Positions 27,478 to 37,091 of a stretch of 64,000 nt of DNA are shown here, in pieces. The notes beneath the pieces are model-generated. The model worked only from the letters and a program-made list of their open reading frames with translations. It ran no database searches and was not told the origin of the DNA. Numbering within the stretch: the stretch's first letter is position 1; every line of letters starts with the position of its first letter. The stretch is taken from the IMG/VR virus record IMGVR_UViG_3300006921_004083, positions 59,783 through 123,782 of that record; one strand, written 5' to 3'. The DNA comes from a virus. The translations under genes were made by a program, and so were the position numbers.

Positions 27478-30400
27478 TGGCGTACAAAAAAGTAATAGGT
27501 AATTATCAATCTAATTTTGATTTTTCTCCAGATCTAGTAGGATTTCAGATCACCGAGGGGAGTCCCTTAATGACGCTTACCAATTTCTATACAACACCAG
27601 TCCCATCGGCGAAAAGTAGTGTTTTTTATGATACTGAGGGGTTTTCCCAACCAGTTACACTAAGTGATCTTAACTTGACTACATCACAAGGTGCAGAATT
27701 ATTAAATAATAATCTAAATCTAGTGTTAAATTTGGATGAGTCTGATTTATTTCATTATACATTATTTGGTAGTTTGAGAGAACATATAAAAGCTTCGGTA
27801 AAGAAAATTATTATAAATTGGCCAGCTTCACTATTCATAAATAAAGTTAATATTAGTGGGTCCACAACATTTACCGCAATAAACTACATATACAATAGTG
27901 AAACTAACAGCTCAACGTTTAAGATACCGGCAGGAAATATAAGAAATAAATTTTTCATTAATCTCGATAATATTCCCAACACTTTCCAACAAGAACCAGG
28001 GAAAAAGTCAATGGCCTCAAGTTTTTATGATTATACCGTTCAATACCCAATTGCTAGTGCACAAACAATTACTAATTCTCCTGGTTATTATTCTCCTAAT
28101 CAAGAATTTAGAGTAATTGGTTTTACTGGTTTTTCCTCACAAGAAACAGGATATATTGGAATAAAAGTAGTAGGAAATCCATTTACAGGGGCCACTAACG
28201 GGGCAATAAGACAAAATTTCCATATAAAACCTCAGGTTAATATAAGGGAAAGATATTTTAATAGATTAAAAGGACTCGATAGATTCTTACTTAATAGAGA
28301 TTTTTACCCTATATACACTTCAGAGTTTACCGTACCAGTTAAAGGTGAAGATCAAACCTTTACAGAAATAAAGAAAAAATTTACTTGGCCAGTATCAGAC
28401 GGATATAATATAGATATAGACACTACCTTATATGGGGATTTTCTTTCATCACTTTTAGAGTTGGCCGATTCATATGATGACTACAAAACAGACTTAGTTG
28501 CCAGATTTTTTACCACAGACTCAATAAAAGAATTTGACACGGACGATAAAAGAGTAGAAAAACTTTTAAGAATTTACGGAAGAGAATTTGATGAGGTAAA
28601 AAGATATATTGATGGTATTGCGTTTGCTTCGAGAGTATCTTATGATAAAAATGATAATATTCCAGATAAGTTAATTAAGAATTTTGCACGTACACTTGGA
28701 TTCGAAACTCTAGATTTTGCAAATCAAGAGAATCTTCTCGAATCTTTCTTTGGTGGGACTAATACGAATGTATTTTCAGGAACTTCTATAGGTATGACAC
28801 CTGTAGAGTTTGATATTGAATTATGGCGAAGACTTGTATTAAATGCTGGGTATCTCTTCAGGGCAAAGGGAACAAGAAAAGTAATTGAGTTCTTTTTAAG
28901 ATTTATTGGGGCACCAGAGTCATTAATAGAGTTTAATGAATACGTTTATACGGTAAAAGAAAAATTAGATATAAATAAAGTTGAGACTACTTTAACTTAT
29001 TTAGATGCAAATAGAGGTGGAGAAGACGATGAAACGGCAGGAATCGACTTATCATACTACCCTATCGATAATGATGGATATCCTAAAGTATTACGTAATA
29101 CAGAAGAGTACTATTTCCAAATGCAGGGAGGGTGGTATAGAGAAACTAATTTTATTGGTGCTAATAATCCACATTTTGGACCTTATGATGGTGGGCAAGC
29201 ATATTTTAATAGATTTAGAAAATTTTCAGAGTCTTCCGGAGGAACCTTTACAATACCTTCAGTAGTTTCAGGTACTGTACCAGAAAATGAATTAGTGCCC
29301 GTATTAGTTTCTAATTCCGTAACTACTGATAATTTTAACTTTTTAACTGGTACCTTAGGGTATATTAATTCTTTACAAGGGGCAAGTCCTGGTTTAGGTT
29401 CGGCTTGGGCAACAGTAAGTGATGCTATAACTCAGGGACCCGCAGCGGTTTATGTTTTTGAACATATTGGAGAAAGTATACCAGCAGATAAACAAATATT
29501 GGCTAAAGCTCTTTACGACGCTGGTTATGCAGTATTAACCATAAGTAACTACGCAACTTCGTCACTTTACCCTATTAATAATACCTCAGTTCATGCGAGT
29601 GGAGTACCTTGGGGGTTTGAACAAAACCCATTTGTTGATCCAAGTAATCCACTAACCCAAGGATGGTCCAATACCCCATCCTTTAACACTATGGACGGTT
29701 TTGATATAGTGACAGCAGGGGGCGATGCAAATATATTATCTTATAATGAAACACCAAATAATGATAAAATTAACACCCTTTATTTATATAATGTAAATGG
29801 TGGTAGATGGGTACACTGTCAAAACCCTAACTTATATAATTCCTCACAATTATTTACTAATATTATGGATTTCTTAACCATGAGAAATGAAAATAATAGG
29901 TATTATTATGATTTTGACTGGTCTGAGTTTTATGAATCTAATGTTTTTGTAGGTAGTCCAGGCTTTGTTCTTTATCCACAAATTGATAATAAAAAATCTT
30001 GGGTAAATAATACAGGAACAACAATAAATGCGTACAGAGAATGGGGACTAACAGATTCCCAGGCGAGTTCTACCACCACTACTAGAGATACTAATTATTT
30101 TGTTGGGGATGATGAAAGGTTAGTATTAAATACGAAAATGGTAGACTCCCATCTTAACATCGCAAAGGCTATGGAAACCGACATGTACAACTATAATAAA
30201 ATGAGTGGTTTCCCGATTACTATAAAGTATGATTACAATCCAAACATACTTGAAAATCTGTGGCCAGTTCAGAGTACTGGAAGGGGTTATAATAGACAAA
30301 ACTTAGGTACTAATATATATTATGGGTCTTCTATGAGTGGATCAGGTTTTGCTGTGAGTGCGACTACATTTGCGCAGTATTTAGACAGAGTAAAAACACA

Positions 30401-31541
30401 ATTTATTAATGTTAAAAACAGAAAGACCATTGGTGGAGGAGGATTCGGATTCCAACCTAATTGGCCGGCATACCCTTTATTAAGAAATATTTTCGAGTCT
30501 TATGTGTCTGGAGGGACCTCTAGTACCGATAACGCTGGGGTAATTGTTCCACTTAATATCGGAAGTAACCAACTAAATTATCAAAAAATGTTAGGGTTTG
30601 TAAAAAAGATACAACCTTATTGGTCTAGACTTTTAGAACAATTTATACCCGCAACTACGATTATAGGGATGGGAACCAAATACTCTAATACTGTTTTTGA
30701 TAGACAAAAATTTGTTTATAGACATGGACAAAGATCAGTAATTGATATAGATTCTGAAGACCAATCAGAATTAAAAAGCCAATGGTATAAGAAATATAGA
30801 TTCATTTCTCAAGATATTGGACCTTGCGGAAACTCGACATACGCAGAACCACTTACTTTAAGAAATAATGATGGCTCAAATACTGCGCCAGGTGTTGGGA
30901 GTTTAGTTAGTGTTTTAACTACAGGAAAAGAGTACTATTTTAGAATAGGATTAAAATTTAATTCAGGAAGATTAGGTAGACAACCCAACCAACAAATATC
31001 TTATAATGGTGGGGGTTTAATTGGAGACCCATTAAACCAAGGAGGATGTGCCGGGGTTGGGGCAAATGGAATGTCTATGGGATATGCAGAAAGACAAGGA
31101 AGGGTGTATCTAAAAACCGCATCTTCGGGGAGTCAAGATATTATTATAAACGTAAATGGACCTGGATTTTACGATGTTAAGTTTACACCGATAGCGGGGG
31201 CAAACCAATATTTACAAATTAGTACAGACATCAATGGGTTAATAATTGAAAGTGTAAAGTTATATAATGTAACAGATTCTACTTATGTAGTTGATAATAT
31301 GGTAAGAAATGGTAACTTCACCGAAGGGCTAGAATATGTTAATTATGGTTCCGCGGATCAAAGTAGAATGAGATACTGGTCTGGTGTTAATGGAAGTGGG
31401 GCCCCTCCAGCAAATCACTCGAAGTGGTTAATAGAGGCCTCACCAATATATGATTGGCCAGGAACAGACGGTTCCGAGTCTGTAACTTTAGGTAATGATT
31501 GGTACTGCCAAGGAGTACAACCATGGTGTGGTACAAACTAA
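27477..31541 (+). CDS. large baseplate/tail protein with a Tail_P2_I-like segment
   Basis: 1354 residues. Residues about 330-490 contain FFTTDSIKEFDTDDKRVEKLL, then a helical run and LWRRLVLNAGYLFRAKGTRK followed by VIEFFLRFIGAP. This 'LxRRxLxxxxxLxxxKGT' pattern recalls P2 gpI-type baseplate proteins that link the wedge to tail fibres, and related stretches in marine T4-like phages. The N-terminal part is beta-rich. A Tyr/Asn-rich region follows, and the C-terminal ~230 residues look like a jelly-roll binding domain (PCGNSTYAEPLTL, then a GFYDVKFTP strand). A wedge-to-fibre adaptor is the best inference. Confidence 0.65.
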   Translation: MAYKKVIGNYQSNFDFSPDLVGFQITEGSPLMTLTNFYTTPVPSAKSSVFYDTEGFSQPVTLSDLNLTTSQGAELLNNNLNLVLNLDESDLFHYTLFGSLREHIKASVKKIIINWPASLFINKVNISGSTTFTAINYIYNSETNSSTFKIPAGNIRNKFFINLDNIPNTFQQEPGKKSMASSFYDYTVQYPIASAQTITNSPGYYSPNQEFRVIGFTGFSSQETGYIGIKVVGNPFTGATNGAIRQNFHIKPQVNIRERYFNRLKGLDRFLLNRDFYPIYTSEFTVPVKGEDQTFTEIKKKFTWPVSDGYNIDIDTTLYGDFLSSLLELADSYDDYKTDLVARFFTTDSIKEFDTDDKRVEKLLRIYGREFDEVKRYIDGIAFASRVSYDKNDNIPDKLIKNFARTLGFETLDFANQENLLESFFGGTNTNVFSGTSIGMTPVEFDIELWRRLVLNAGYLFRAKGTRKVIEFFLRFIGAPESLIEFNEYVYTVKEKLDINKVETTLTYLDANRGGEDDETAGIDLSYYPIDNDGYPKVLRNTEEYYFQMQGGWYRETNFIGANNPHFGPYDGGQAYFNRFRKFSESSGGTFTIPSVVSGTVPENELVPVLVSNSVTTDNFNFLTGTLGYINSLQGASPGLGSAWATVSDAITQGPAAVYVFEHIGESIPADKQILAKALYDAGYAVLTISNYATSSLYPINNTSVHASGVPWGFEQNPFVDPSNPLTQGWSNTPSFNTMDGFDIVTAGGDANILSYNETPNNDKINTLYLYNVNGGRWVHCQNPNLYNSSQLFTNIMDFLTMRNENNRYYYDFDWSEFYESNVFVGSPGFVLYPQIDNKKSWVNNTGTTINAYREWGLTDSQASSTTTTRDTNYFVGDDERLVLNTKMVDSHLNIAKAMETDMYNYNKMSGFPITIKYDYNPNILENLWPVQSTGRGYNRQNLGTNIYYGSSMSGSGFAVSATTFAQYLDRVKTQFINVKNRKTIGGGGFGFQPNWPAYPLLRNIFESYVSGGTSSTDNAGVIVPLNIGSNQLNYQKMLGFVKKIQPYWSRLLEQFIPATTIIGMGTKYSNTVFDRQKFVYRHGQRSVIDIDSEDQSELKSQWYKKYRFISQDIGPCGNSTYAEPLTLRNNDGSNTAPGVGSLVSVLTTGKEYYFRIGLKFNSGRLGRQPNQQISYNGGGLIGDPLNQGGCAGVGANGMSMGYAERQGRVYLKTASSGSQDIIINVNGPGFYDVKFTPIAGANQYLQISTDINGLIIESVKLYNVTDSTYVVDNMVRNGNFTEGLEYVNYGSADQSRMRYWSGVNGSGAPPANHSKWLIEASPIYDWPGTDGSESVTLGNDWYCQGVQPWCGTN

Positions 31542-31552
31542 TAAATTAAAAT

Positions 31553-31873
31553 ATGTTAAAAAAAGGTAAATTAGATATAAATGTGACACTTACAACCAAC
31601 TCGACTGTAGTTGGTTACGAAAGATCACCAAATGAAGAAGTTTTAATGGAAAAACAAACTGCGGCTTATAAAAGTGGTAGTGGAACACTGGACAATAGAA
31701 TTAATAATGGTACATTAATACTAGGACAAAATATTGAAACTGATGGTGTGGTAGGTAGAAAGGATAAAAAACTATACGGCGGAAAATTAATGGGTATGAA
31801 AAGTGTGAATAACACAAATACTATTAGAAGAATAAAAGGAACAATAAATTCATCACAGAACTCAAATGGATAG
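31553..31873 (+). CDS. small hypothetical tail-operon protein
   Basis: 106 residues, Gly-, Asn- and Lys-rich with many Thr. It has short beta-prone stretches (KLDINVTLTTNSTVVGYE) and a GRKDKKLYGGKLMG segment near residue 65. No family is recognised. It sits 11 nt after the 1354-residue gene and overlaps the next by 8 nt, so it belongs to the tail operon. It may be a small virion protein or assembly factor. Confidence 0.6.
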   Translation: MLKKGKLDINVTLTTNSTVVGYERSPNEEVLMEKQTAAYKSGSGTLDNRINNGTLILGQNIETDGVVGRKDKKLYGGKLMGMKSVNNTNTIRRIKGTINSSQNSNG

Positions 31874-34127
31874 ATGTAGATATAAAACATTATTAAGAAA
31901 CTCGGCAAAATTAAAGAGTAATTCTCAGTATACTAATCAAAATACTAGTTACTTACCTTTAGATGTTTATACTTGCTATGACTATTTCCAACCACCATCA
32001 TTTACAATGAGTGGGGCGACTAAAATTAACCCTTATGGTGTATATGACTATAATGGAAGTCCTTACACAACACAAGGAATGTCCCATATTGGCTTAGGAC
32101 CTAGTGGATCAACACAAAACTCCGTATGGAATACGAGTCAATCGGGAGTAACATTAGAATATTACTTTCCTTATGAAAAAATGAGTGGTTATACCGGTAA
32201 GTTTAGGAGTTCGGTTTATAAATTTGATGATGAAAAAAATGGATTTAGTTACCCTCCTATCCACGAAAGATATTTTAAGTCATTTCCTCTTACACCTGAT
32301 TTGACTTGTGAGGCTCAAACTACCGCAACAACTTTTAGTGTGTTTTTTAGTATATCGGCCACTTCTGAAGGGTCAACACTTCCATCAGGTACCCATAAAC
32401 AGTCTTGGTATTGGTTTGGACAAGATACTACTCGTTCAGATGGAGCTGGGGGTCATCTTGAGCCGATATGGCCCGGATTTTATACGGCCTACACCCTAAC
32501 CAACTTTTTCAATAGTGTATATATTTCAACAGGTGGTACAATAGGAGGTGCAGGGACTACAGGAACAACATATGAATATACTAGAGTATATAAACAAGCA
32601 GTTAAAAACGGATGGATAATCCCAACAGGAAATACAAATGTAACCAATGCTGGGGTTACAGGTAACGCCGGATATTGGCAGAATGGGGAGTGTTATATGA
32701 CAGGAATAACCTGGAATATGGCAATCGGTGCAGGAAATAACGGACCAACAGGACAATTAAATTTATCAGGGGCTCCCCAGTTAATTAGTTCTAGTGGTGG
32801 ACCATATAGTGGTTTGTACACTGGTTTTGCTACTGGAAATGCCTATGTATATACCGCATGTTGCTCCAGTAAACTAATAGATAGTATTAGTAGTTCAGAA
32901 CTTAACACATCAAGAGGAGAAGGCCAACCAGAGGCAAGTAATAATTATTTAGTGAAAGGTTCTTTTGTGTATTCAGGGGATGGTGGAACAGAAGCTTGTT
33001 ATTTAACATCGGGAAACACATATGATACTTTAATAGATGACCCTAATAACAAAAATTTTGAAGGAGTTAAAGATAATTTTTATCATTATAATTTATATTA
33101 TCCTGAAAAAGATTTTAGTTTTATCGCAGTTTCTGACCCACCTAGACCAGTGATAAAATATGACCGTAATCTCCTTAATATTGAATCTAGTGAGGTTAGT
33201 GTAACGTCAGGGTCAACAACAGACATAGAATTTGTTGTAGAAAATTTACCAGTAACGAGTGAGGGACAATCGGTGTTTTATTTAAGTGAAGACCCAATTG
33301 GAGATATTACACTAAGTGTTAATGGGGTTGTATTAAAAAATAATTTTGAGTTTATACAAGATAAAAGAGAAGTAGAAATAAAAGTTATAGTAAAAGGAGG
33401 TAGTACAATTGATATTGAAACCAGTGATACTTTAGTTGCTGCGTATGTTAAAGGAAACGGAGTAAAGGGATTAATTACAGAGGGTGATACAGTACCTAGT
33501 ACCGGAGTTGTAACTGGGGCAACAACATTTTCCAGTGCCAACCAACTCTATAATAAGTTTAATTATAATTCAGGTACCACAACATTTGAGTATTATACGA
33601 ATCAACCGTTAAATGAGGCTAAAGAGAATGATTTGTCTAATTTAATTGTCTTAGTTAACGGAGTGAGACAAAAACCTAATAATGATTATTATCGTTCAAG
33701 AAGAAATAATAGATTAGTTATATTTAACCCGAATATTACTTTGGTTGCCGGAGATTCAGTTAATTTATTTTATCTAACAAATTTACAAGGTATTGAGAAT
33801 CAAAGTCTAGGTAGTACCCACAAACAAATAACTTGGGAAGTTGCGCCACAACCACAATCTAACCAAGGGTTTTTTGAAGTACAAGTGACAAATAGTGCAG
33901 ACACTACTTTCGTTGCAGCTTCAACATATAGTACAATAAAATATAAAGAAGGGATAGGTACCTATACAACCAGTATTGGACCGTTCAATACTCTAAATCA
34001 AAAGTATTTATATAGGGTAGTTAATAATCGTAATTATATTGGGATAAGCGGATCTAGTATTACGACCACAGCAACTAGTATAACTAATAAGTTCGATACG
34101 GATAGTCCGTACTTATTAAGTTACTAG
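31866..34127 (+). CDS. tail fibre-like structural protein, unrecognised
   Basis: 753 residues, rich in Gly, Ser, Thr and Tyr. The first ~350 residues look like a repetitive beta fibre. From about 440 onward there are repeated strand patterns such as VLKNNFEFIQDKREVEIKV and VRQKPNNDYYRSRRNNRLVIF. These recall phage tail-fibre repeat domains of the type 'vNGvrqk..dY......i.F'. The two cited stretches may be copies of one domain. The start overlaps the previous gene by 8 nt. It ends the first tail unit before a 63-nt gap with a candidate promoter. Confidence 0.6.
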   Translation: MDRCRYKTLLRNSAKLKSNSQYTNQNTSYLPLDVYTCYDYFQPPSFTMSGATKINPYGVYDYNGSPYTTQGMSHIGLGPSGSTQNSVWNTSQSGVTLEYYFPYEKMSGYTGKFRSSVYKFDDEKNGFSYPPIHERYFKSFPLTPDLTCEAQTTATTFSVFFSISATSEGSTLPSGTHKQSWYWFGQDTTRSDGAGGHLEPIWPGFYTAYTLTNFFNSVYISTGGTIGGAGTTGTTYEYTRVYKQAVKNGWIIPTGNTNVTNAGVTGNAGYWQNGECYMTGITWNMAIGAGNNGPTGQLNLSGAPQLISSSGGPYSGLYTGFATGNAYVYTACCSSKLIDSISSSELNTSRGEGQPEASNNYLVKGSFVYSGDGGTEACYLTSGNTYDTLIDDPNNKNFEGVKDNFYHYNLYYPEKDFSFIAVSDPPRPVIKYDRNLLNIESSEVSVTSGSTTDIEFVVENLPVTSEGQSVFYLSEDPIGDITLSVNGVVLKNNFEFIQDKREVEIKVIVKGGSTIDIETSDTLVAAYVKGNGVKGLITEGDTVPSTGVVTGATTFSSANQLYNKFNYNSGTTTFEYYTNQPLNEAKENDLSNLIVLVNGVRQKPNNDYYRSRRNNRLVIFNPNITLVAGDSVNLFYLTNLQGIENQSLGSTHKQITWEVAPQPQSNQGFFEVQVTNSADTTFVAASTYSTIKYKEGIGTYTTSIGPFNTLNQKYLYRVVNNRNYIGISGSSITTTATSITNKFDTDSPYLLSY

Positions 34128-34143
34128 AAATATTGTAAGTTAA

Positions 34144-34157
34144 TATTTATAATAAAA
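34144..34157 (+). promoter_or_regulatory. candidate late-type promoter element before the second structural unit
   Basis: TATTTATAATAAAA, with core TATTTATA at 34144-34151, ends 39 nt before the ATG at 34191. A ten-codon open frame (MKDNILKKIN, 34157-34189) lies between the element and the gene and ends 1 nt before it. Confidence 0.45.
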
Positions 34158-34190
34158 TGAAAGATAATATATTAAAGAAAATAAATTAAA

Positions 34191-36578
34191 ATGGGATATA
34201 TACAAAAAGATAATGTTGCATATGTAAGTGCAAAACTAACAGATTACGGTAGAAGACAATTAGCCATAGGACAATTAAATTTTTCTTACTGGGGTTTTGG
34301 TGATTCAGAAATAGACTACGGTAGCTTTGATAATACATATTCTTGGTCTGATGTTGTTGATTTAGGCAACTTGGAAATTTTAAGACCAGCCGATAACCCA
34401 GCAGGTATTAAATACCCACTACTCAGAATCGCCGGTAATAGTGGTAGTACTTACAGTGCCGTAAACAATGTAGCTCTTAATGAAACAGTTATTAATAATC
34501 AAGCATTACTAAGAGGGTTTTTTACTGGGGAAACAAAAGATGCTACAAATTATCCAGAACGTAAGTATGATTATTCACTTAGGACAGCTACTACGTACAC
34601 AAAAGCGGTAGGAAAACTTAACCTAGCTAATATTGTGAGGGCTGGTAGTAATCTTACTCAAAATCCAGTACCTGGAAGTACAGGAATAGACATCAATAAG
34701 GGACAAACTGGAGATATCACAGATGTAAGTGTAAACGGGGTAGAGCCAGAGGCAGGAGATTTTATGTTGTTACTACCGAACGAGTTTTATGGAGCGGCAG
34801 GAGAAGCGGAAGGTGTTATGGATCCAGGACCAGGTCCAGGTTATGTAGACCAAAGAAACCCACAAGCATATTTGTGGTATAGAATACAGGAGGTAACAGG
34901 TACATTAGCCGGTAATAACCTAAAAGTTACAGTAGATAGGTCAATACCTAATTTTACGGGAGGTACTACACATCAATACAGAGACTCTAGTGTATTTTTC
35001 TATGATGGGAGTGACCCAATCAACACATATTATGGAACAGGAACTACTATACCTTATTGGAATGAATTAAGTTTAACTTTTGATAGTAATTGTGATGTTT
35101 CAGTAACAGATGTGAAAGTTTGGAATATGAACATTCCGTGGACACAGACGGTCGCGGGAATAAGTGCAACAACTCATGGAGACTATGCTACCTATGGGTC
35201 AACAGGTTACACTGGTACAAAAGAATATCTTAATTACACAGTGCCAACAGATTCAGAATCATACGGAGGGATAGTTGATGATTACAGACAAAAATCTATA
35301 GCTGTTATACACTATAGTAACAATTCAATTTCTAATTTCTATGGAGAAGGGTTCTACTGGGATGCTGACGGAAGTAACAACTTCCAGTTAACAATGCCGA
35401 CAGTAATGTATCACTATACTGGTAATACAAGTATTGGGTTATTATTAACAGGAGAGACTAGAACAACTCCTCGTAAAATGACATCCGTATATAATTCTAA
35501 TAGTGAGATAGAATACTATCAATTACATACTTCAGGTGGTACTAGTGGGATCGACACACCATCTTATACTGAACCAACAAGTGTTGGTAAAATCTTCCCG
35601 GAATTAAAAATGGCTGTTATTGACGATGAAGAAATTGTTGCTTCACTATCCTATAAATCAAATAGGAATTGGACATTACCACAACTACAAGCTAGTTACT
35701 ACAGTCCTTCAGGTTCAACTTCATTAATGTCATCAGGGGACCAGTTATGGATTTCGTACTTGTTCACAACAACTAGTGGATACACAACTGGATTACACTG
35801 TAACAAATACACGTTCTTATCAGAAAACTCAACCAATTGTACAGATTGTGACGGTAATGGTAAAAACGTAAAAGTTAAGTTCCCTTACGGAAGTTTACCT
35901 TTTATGAGACGAGGAGGAATTAGTTCAACTTTAGGTACACCTGGACCTAACGACGAATATGAGTATATAGGGTGGGACGCTACGTCATTTGATATATTAG
36001 TACAAAAAGTACAAAATAATACACAACCAGACCCAGCTGCTTGGAGAAGAATACCAGTGGCGGTCAATTCAGTAGGAACATCAATCTATAATACACACAA
36101 TGGTAAAAATTGGGTTGACTATGAAATACTATATAACTCAGAATTTATAATAACCAATGAATATTATGACGCAGTAACAGGAAATTATGCACCTGATGGA
36201 GGTAACTATAGTTTATGTGATTGGATAAGTATGCCAACCTTAACAGAGTTAACAACTTCTCCTAATATTCCGGGAGGTAGTGCTAACACAACACTTACAT
36301 TTGGTGACGAAAGATTTTTCTTTGGTAATGTAGATACTAATATTAAAGCAACGGTATTTAGAAGTACCTTCTCATTCACTGCTGGTCCTAGTGAGTTTAA
36401 TACTTCACAAAACCCAACTTTTGGAACTGGTGCGGCAGTACCATCACACAATGTTAGAGTTGCAGAAGTGGCGGTGTATGATTCTAATTATAATGAGGTA
36501 ATAATGGGGAAAATAAGTAATCCGATCGAAAAAACGTTTGGTGATCAATTTACTCTAGTAATGGGATTAGATTTTTAG
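34191..36578 (+). CDS. structural protein with shared 'LTxxGRxxL' N-terminal module (paralogue 1)
   Basis: 795 residues. Residues about 14-45 read AKLTDYGRRQLAIGQ, then NFSYWGFGDSEIDY. The two following genes carry the same module, which is also familiar from virion proteins of other large phages. The C-terminal ~40 residues (VRVAEVAVYDSNYNEVIMG) match the end of the protein at 39249 (VYITKIGLWDDNYNLLGVA), similar to the 'EIGLYD' endings of tail-fibre proteins. The middle is Thr-, Gly- and Tyr-rich. A tail or fibre component is likely; the exact location in the virion is unknown. Confidence 0.65.
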   Translation: MGYIQKDNVAYVSAKLTDYGRRQLAIGQLNFSYWGFGDSEIDYGSFDNTYSWSDVVDLGNLEILRPADNPAGIKYPLLRIAGNSGSTYSAVNNVALNETVINNQALLRGFFTGETKDATNYPERKYDYSLRTATTYTKAVGKLNLANIVRAGSNLTQNPVPGSTGIDINKGQTGDITDVSVNGVEPEAGDFMLLLPNEFYGAAGEAEGVMDPGPGPGYVDQRNPQAYLWYRIQEVTGTLAGNNLKVTVDRSIPNFTGGTTHQYRDSSVFFYDGSDPINTYYGTGTTIPYWNELSLTFDSNCDVSVTDVKVWNMNIPWTQTVAGISATTHGDYATYGSTGYTGTKEYLNYTVPTDSESYGGIVDDYRQKSIAVIHYSNNSISNFYGEGFYWDADGSNNFQLTMPTVMYHYTGNTSIGLLLTGETRTTPRKMTSVYNSNSEIEYYQLHTSGGTSGIDTPSYTEPTSVGKIFPELKMAVIDDEEIVASLSYKSNRNWTLPQLQASYYSPSGSTSLMSSGDQLWISYLFTTTSGYTTGLHCNKYTFLSENSTNCTDCDGNGKNVKVKFPYGSLPFMRRGGISSTLGTPGPNDEYEYIGWDATSFDILVQKVQNNTQPDPAAWRRIPVAVNSVGTSIYNTHNGKNWVDYEILYNSEFIITNEYYDAVTGNYAPDGGNYSLCDWISMPTLTELTTSPNIPGGSANTTLTFGDERFFFGNVDTNIKATVFRSTFSFTAGPSEFNTSQNPTFGTGAAVPSHNVRVAEVAVYDSNYNEVIMGKISNPIEKTFGDQFTLVMGLDF

Positions 36579-36580
36579 TA

Positions 36581-37066
36581 ATGGGATTCGCAACAGGAAA
36601 TACTAATAGTTTTAATGTGTATCTAACACCTATGGCTCGTAAAAGATTATATACGGGTAAAGGAGGGGACATTAGTTTTAAGTATTTTAGTTTACACGAT
36701 AGTGATATAAATTACACTAAATCCGGAACTACAGCTCCATTGAGTGGGACCCCCGCAGGACTTTACACTAAAGTGCCTGACCTAAGAGGAGTAACCCAAA
36801 CCATTGGTATTAATGGGTGTGCAGTTGAAGGGTTAGAAGATTTTATTATTAGAGATAATGATGAATTAAGTCCTTGTCCTCCTGGTCTGAGTAGAAATAT
36901 TAATGGAGATTGTGTAGAGACAAAATTTATTAGACAAAGGTCAAGACAAATAACAAAAAGAAGAATAAATAATAATTTTACAACATCTTCCTCTTCAGTA
37001 AGAGTTGGCGCTGGCACTTCAGGTGGGGCGACTTCCAGCGGTGGAGGAGGTGGTGGAGGTTACTAA
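36581..37066 (+). CDS. short structural protein with shared N-terminal module and Gly-rich tail (paralogue 2)
   Basis: 161 residues. The N-terminus (VYLTPMARKRLYTG, then YFSLHDSDINY) matches paralogues at 34191 and 37092. A conserved-looking middle (DLRGVTQTIGINGC) follows, then a basic stretch rich in Arg and Lys. The C-terminus is low-complexity Ser/Gly ending in seven Gly and a Tyr. The gene starts 2 nt after its neighbour. It looks like a truncated or minimal version of the module. Virion role is inferred from context. Confidence 0.65.
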   Translation: MGFATGNTNSFNVYLTPMARKRLYTGKGGDISFKYFSLHDSDINYTKSGTTAPLSGTPAGLYTKVPDLRGVTQTIGINGCAVEGLEDFIIRDNDELSPCPPGLSRNINGDCVETKFIRQRSRQITKRRINNNFTTSSSSVRVGAGTSGGATSSGGGGGGGY

Positions 37067-37091
37067 TAAAAATAAATAAAAAATTAGATAA

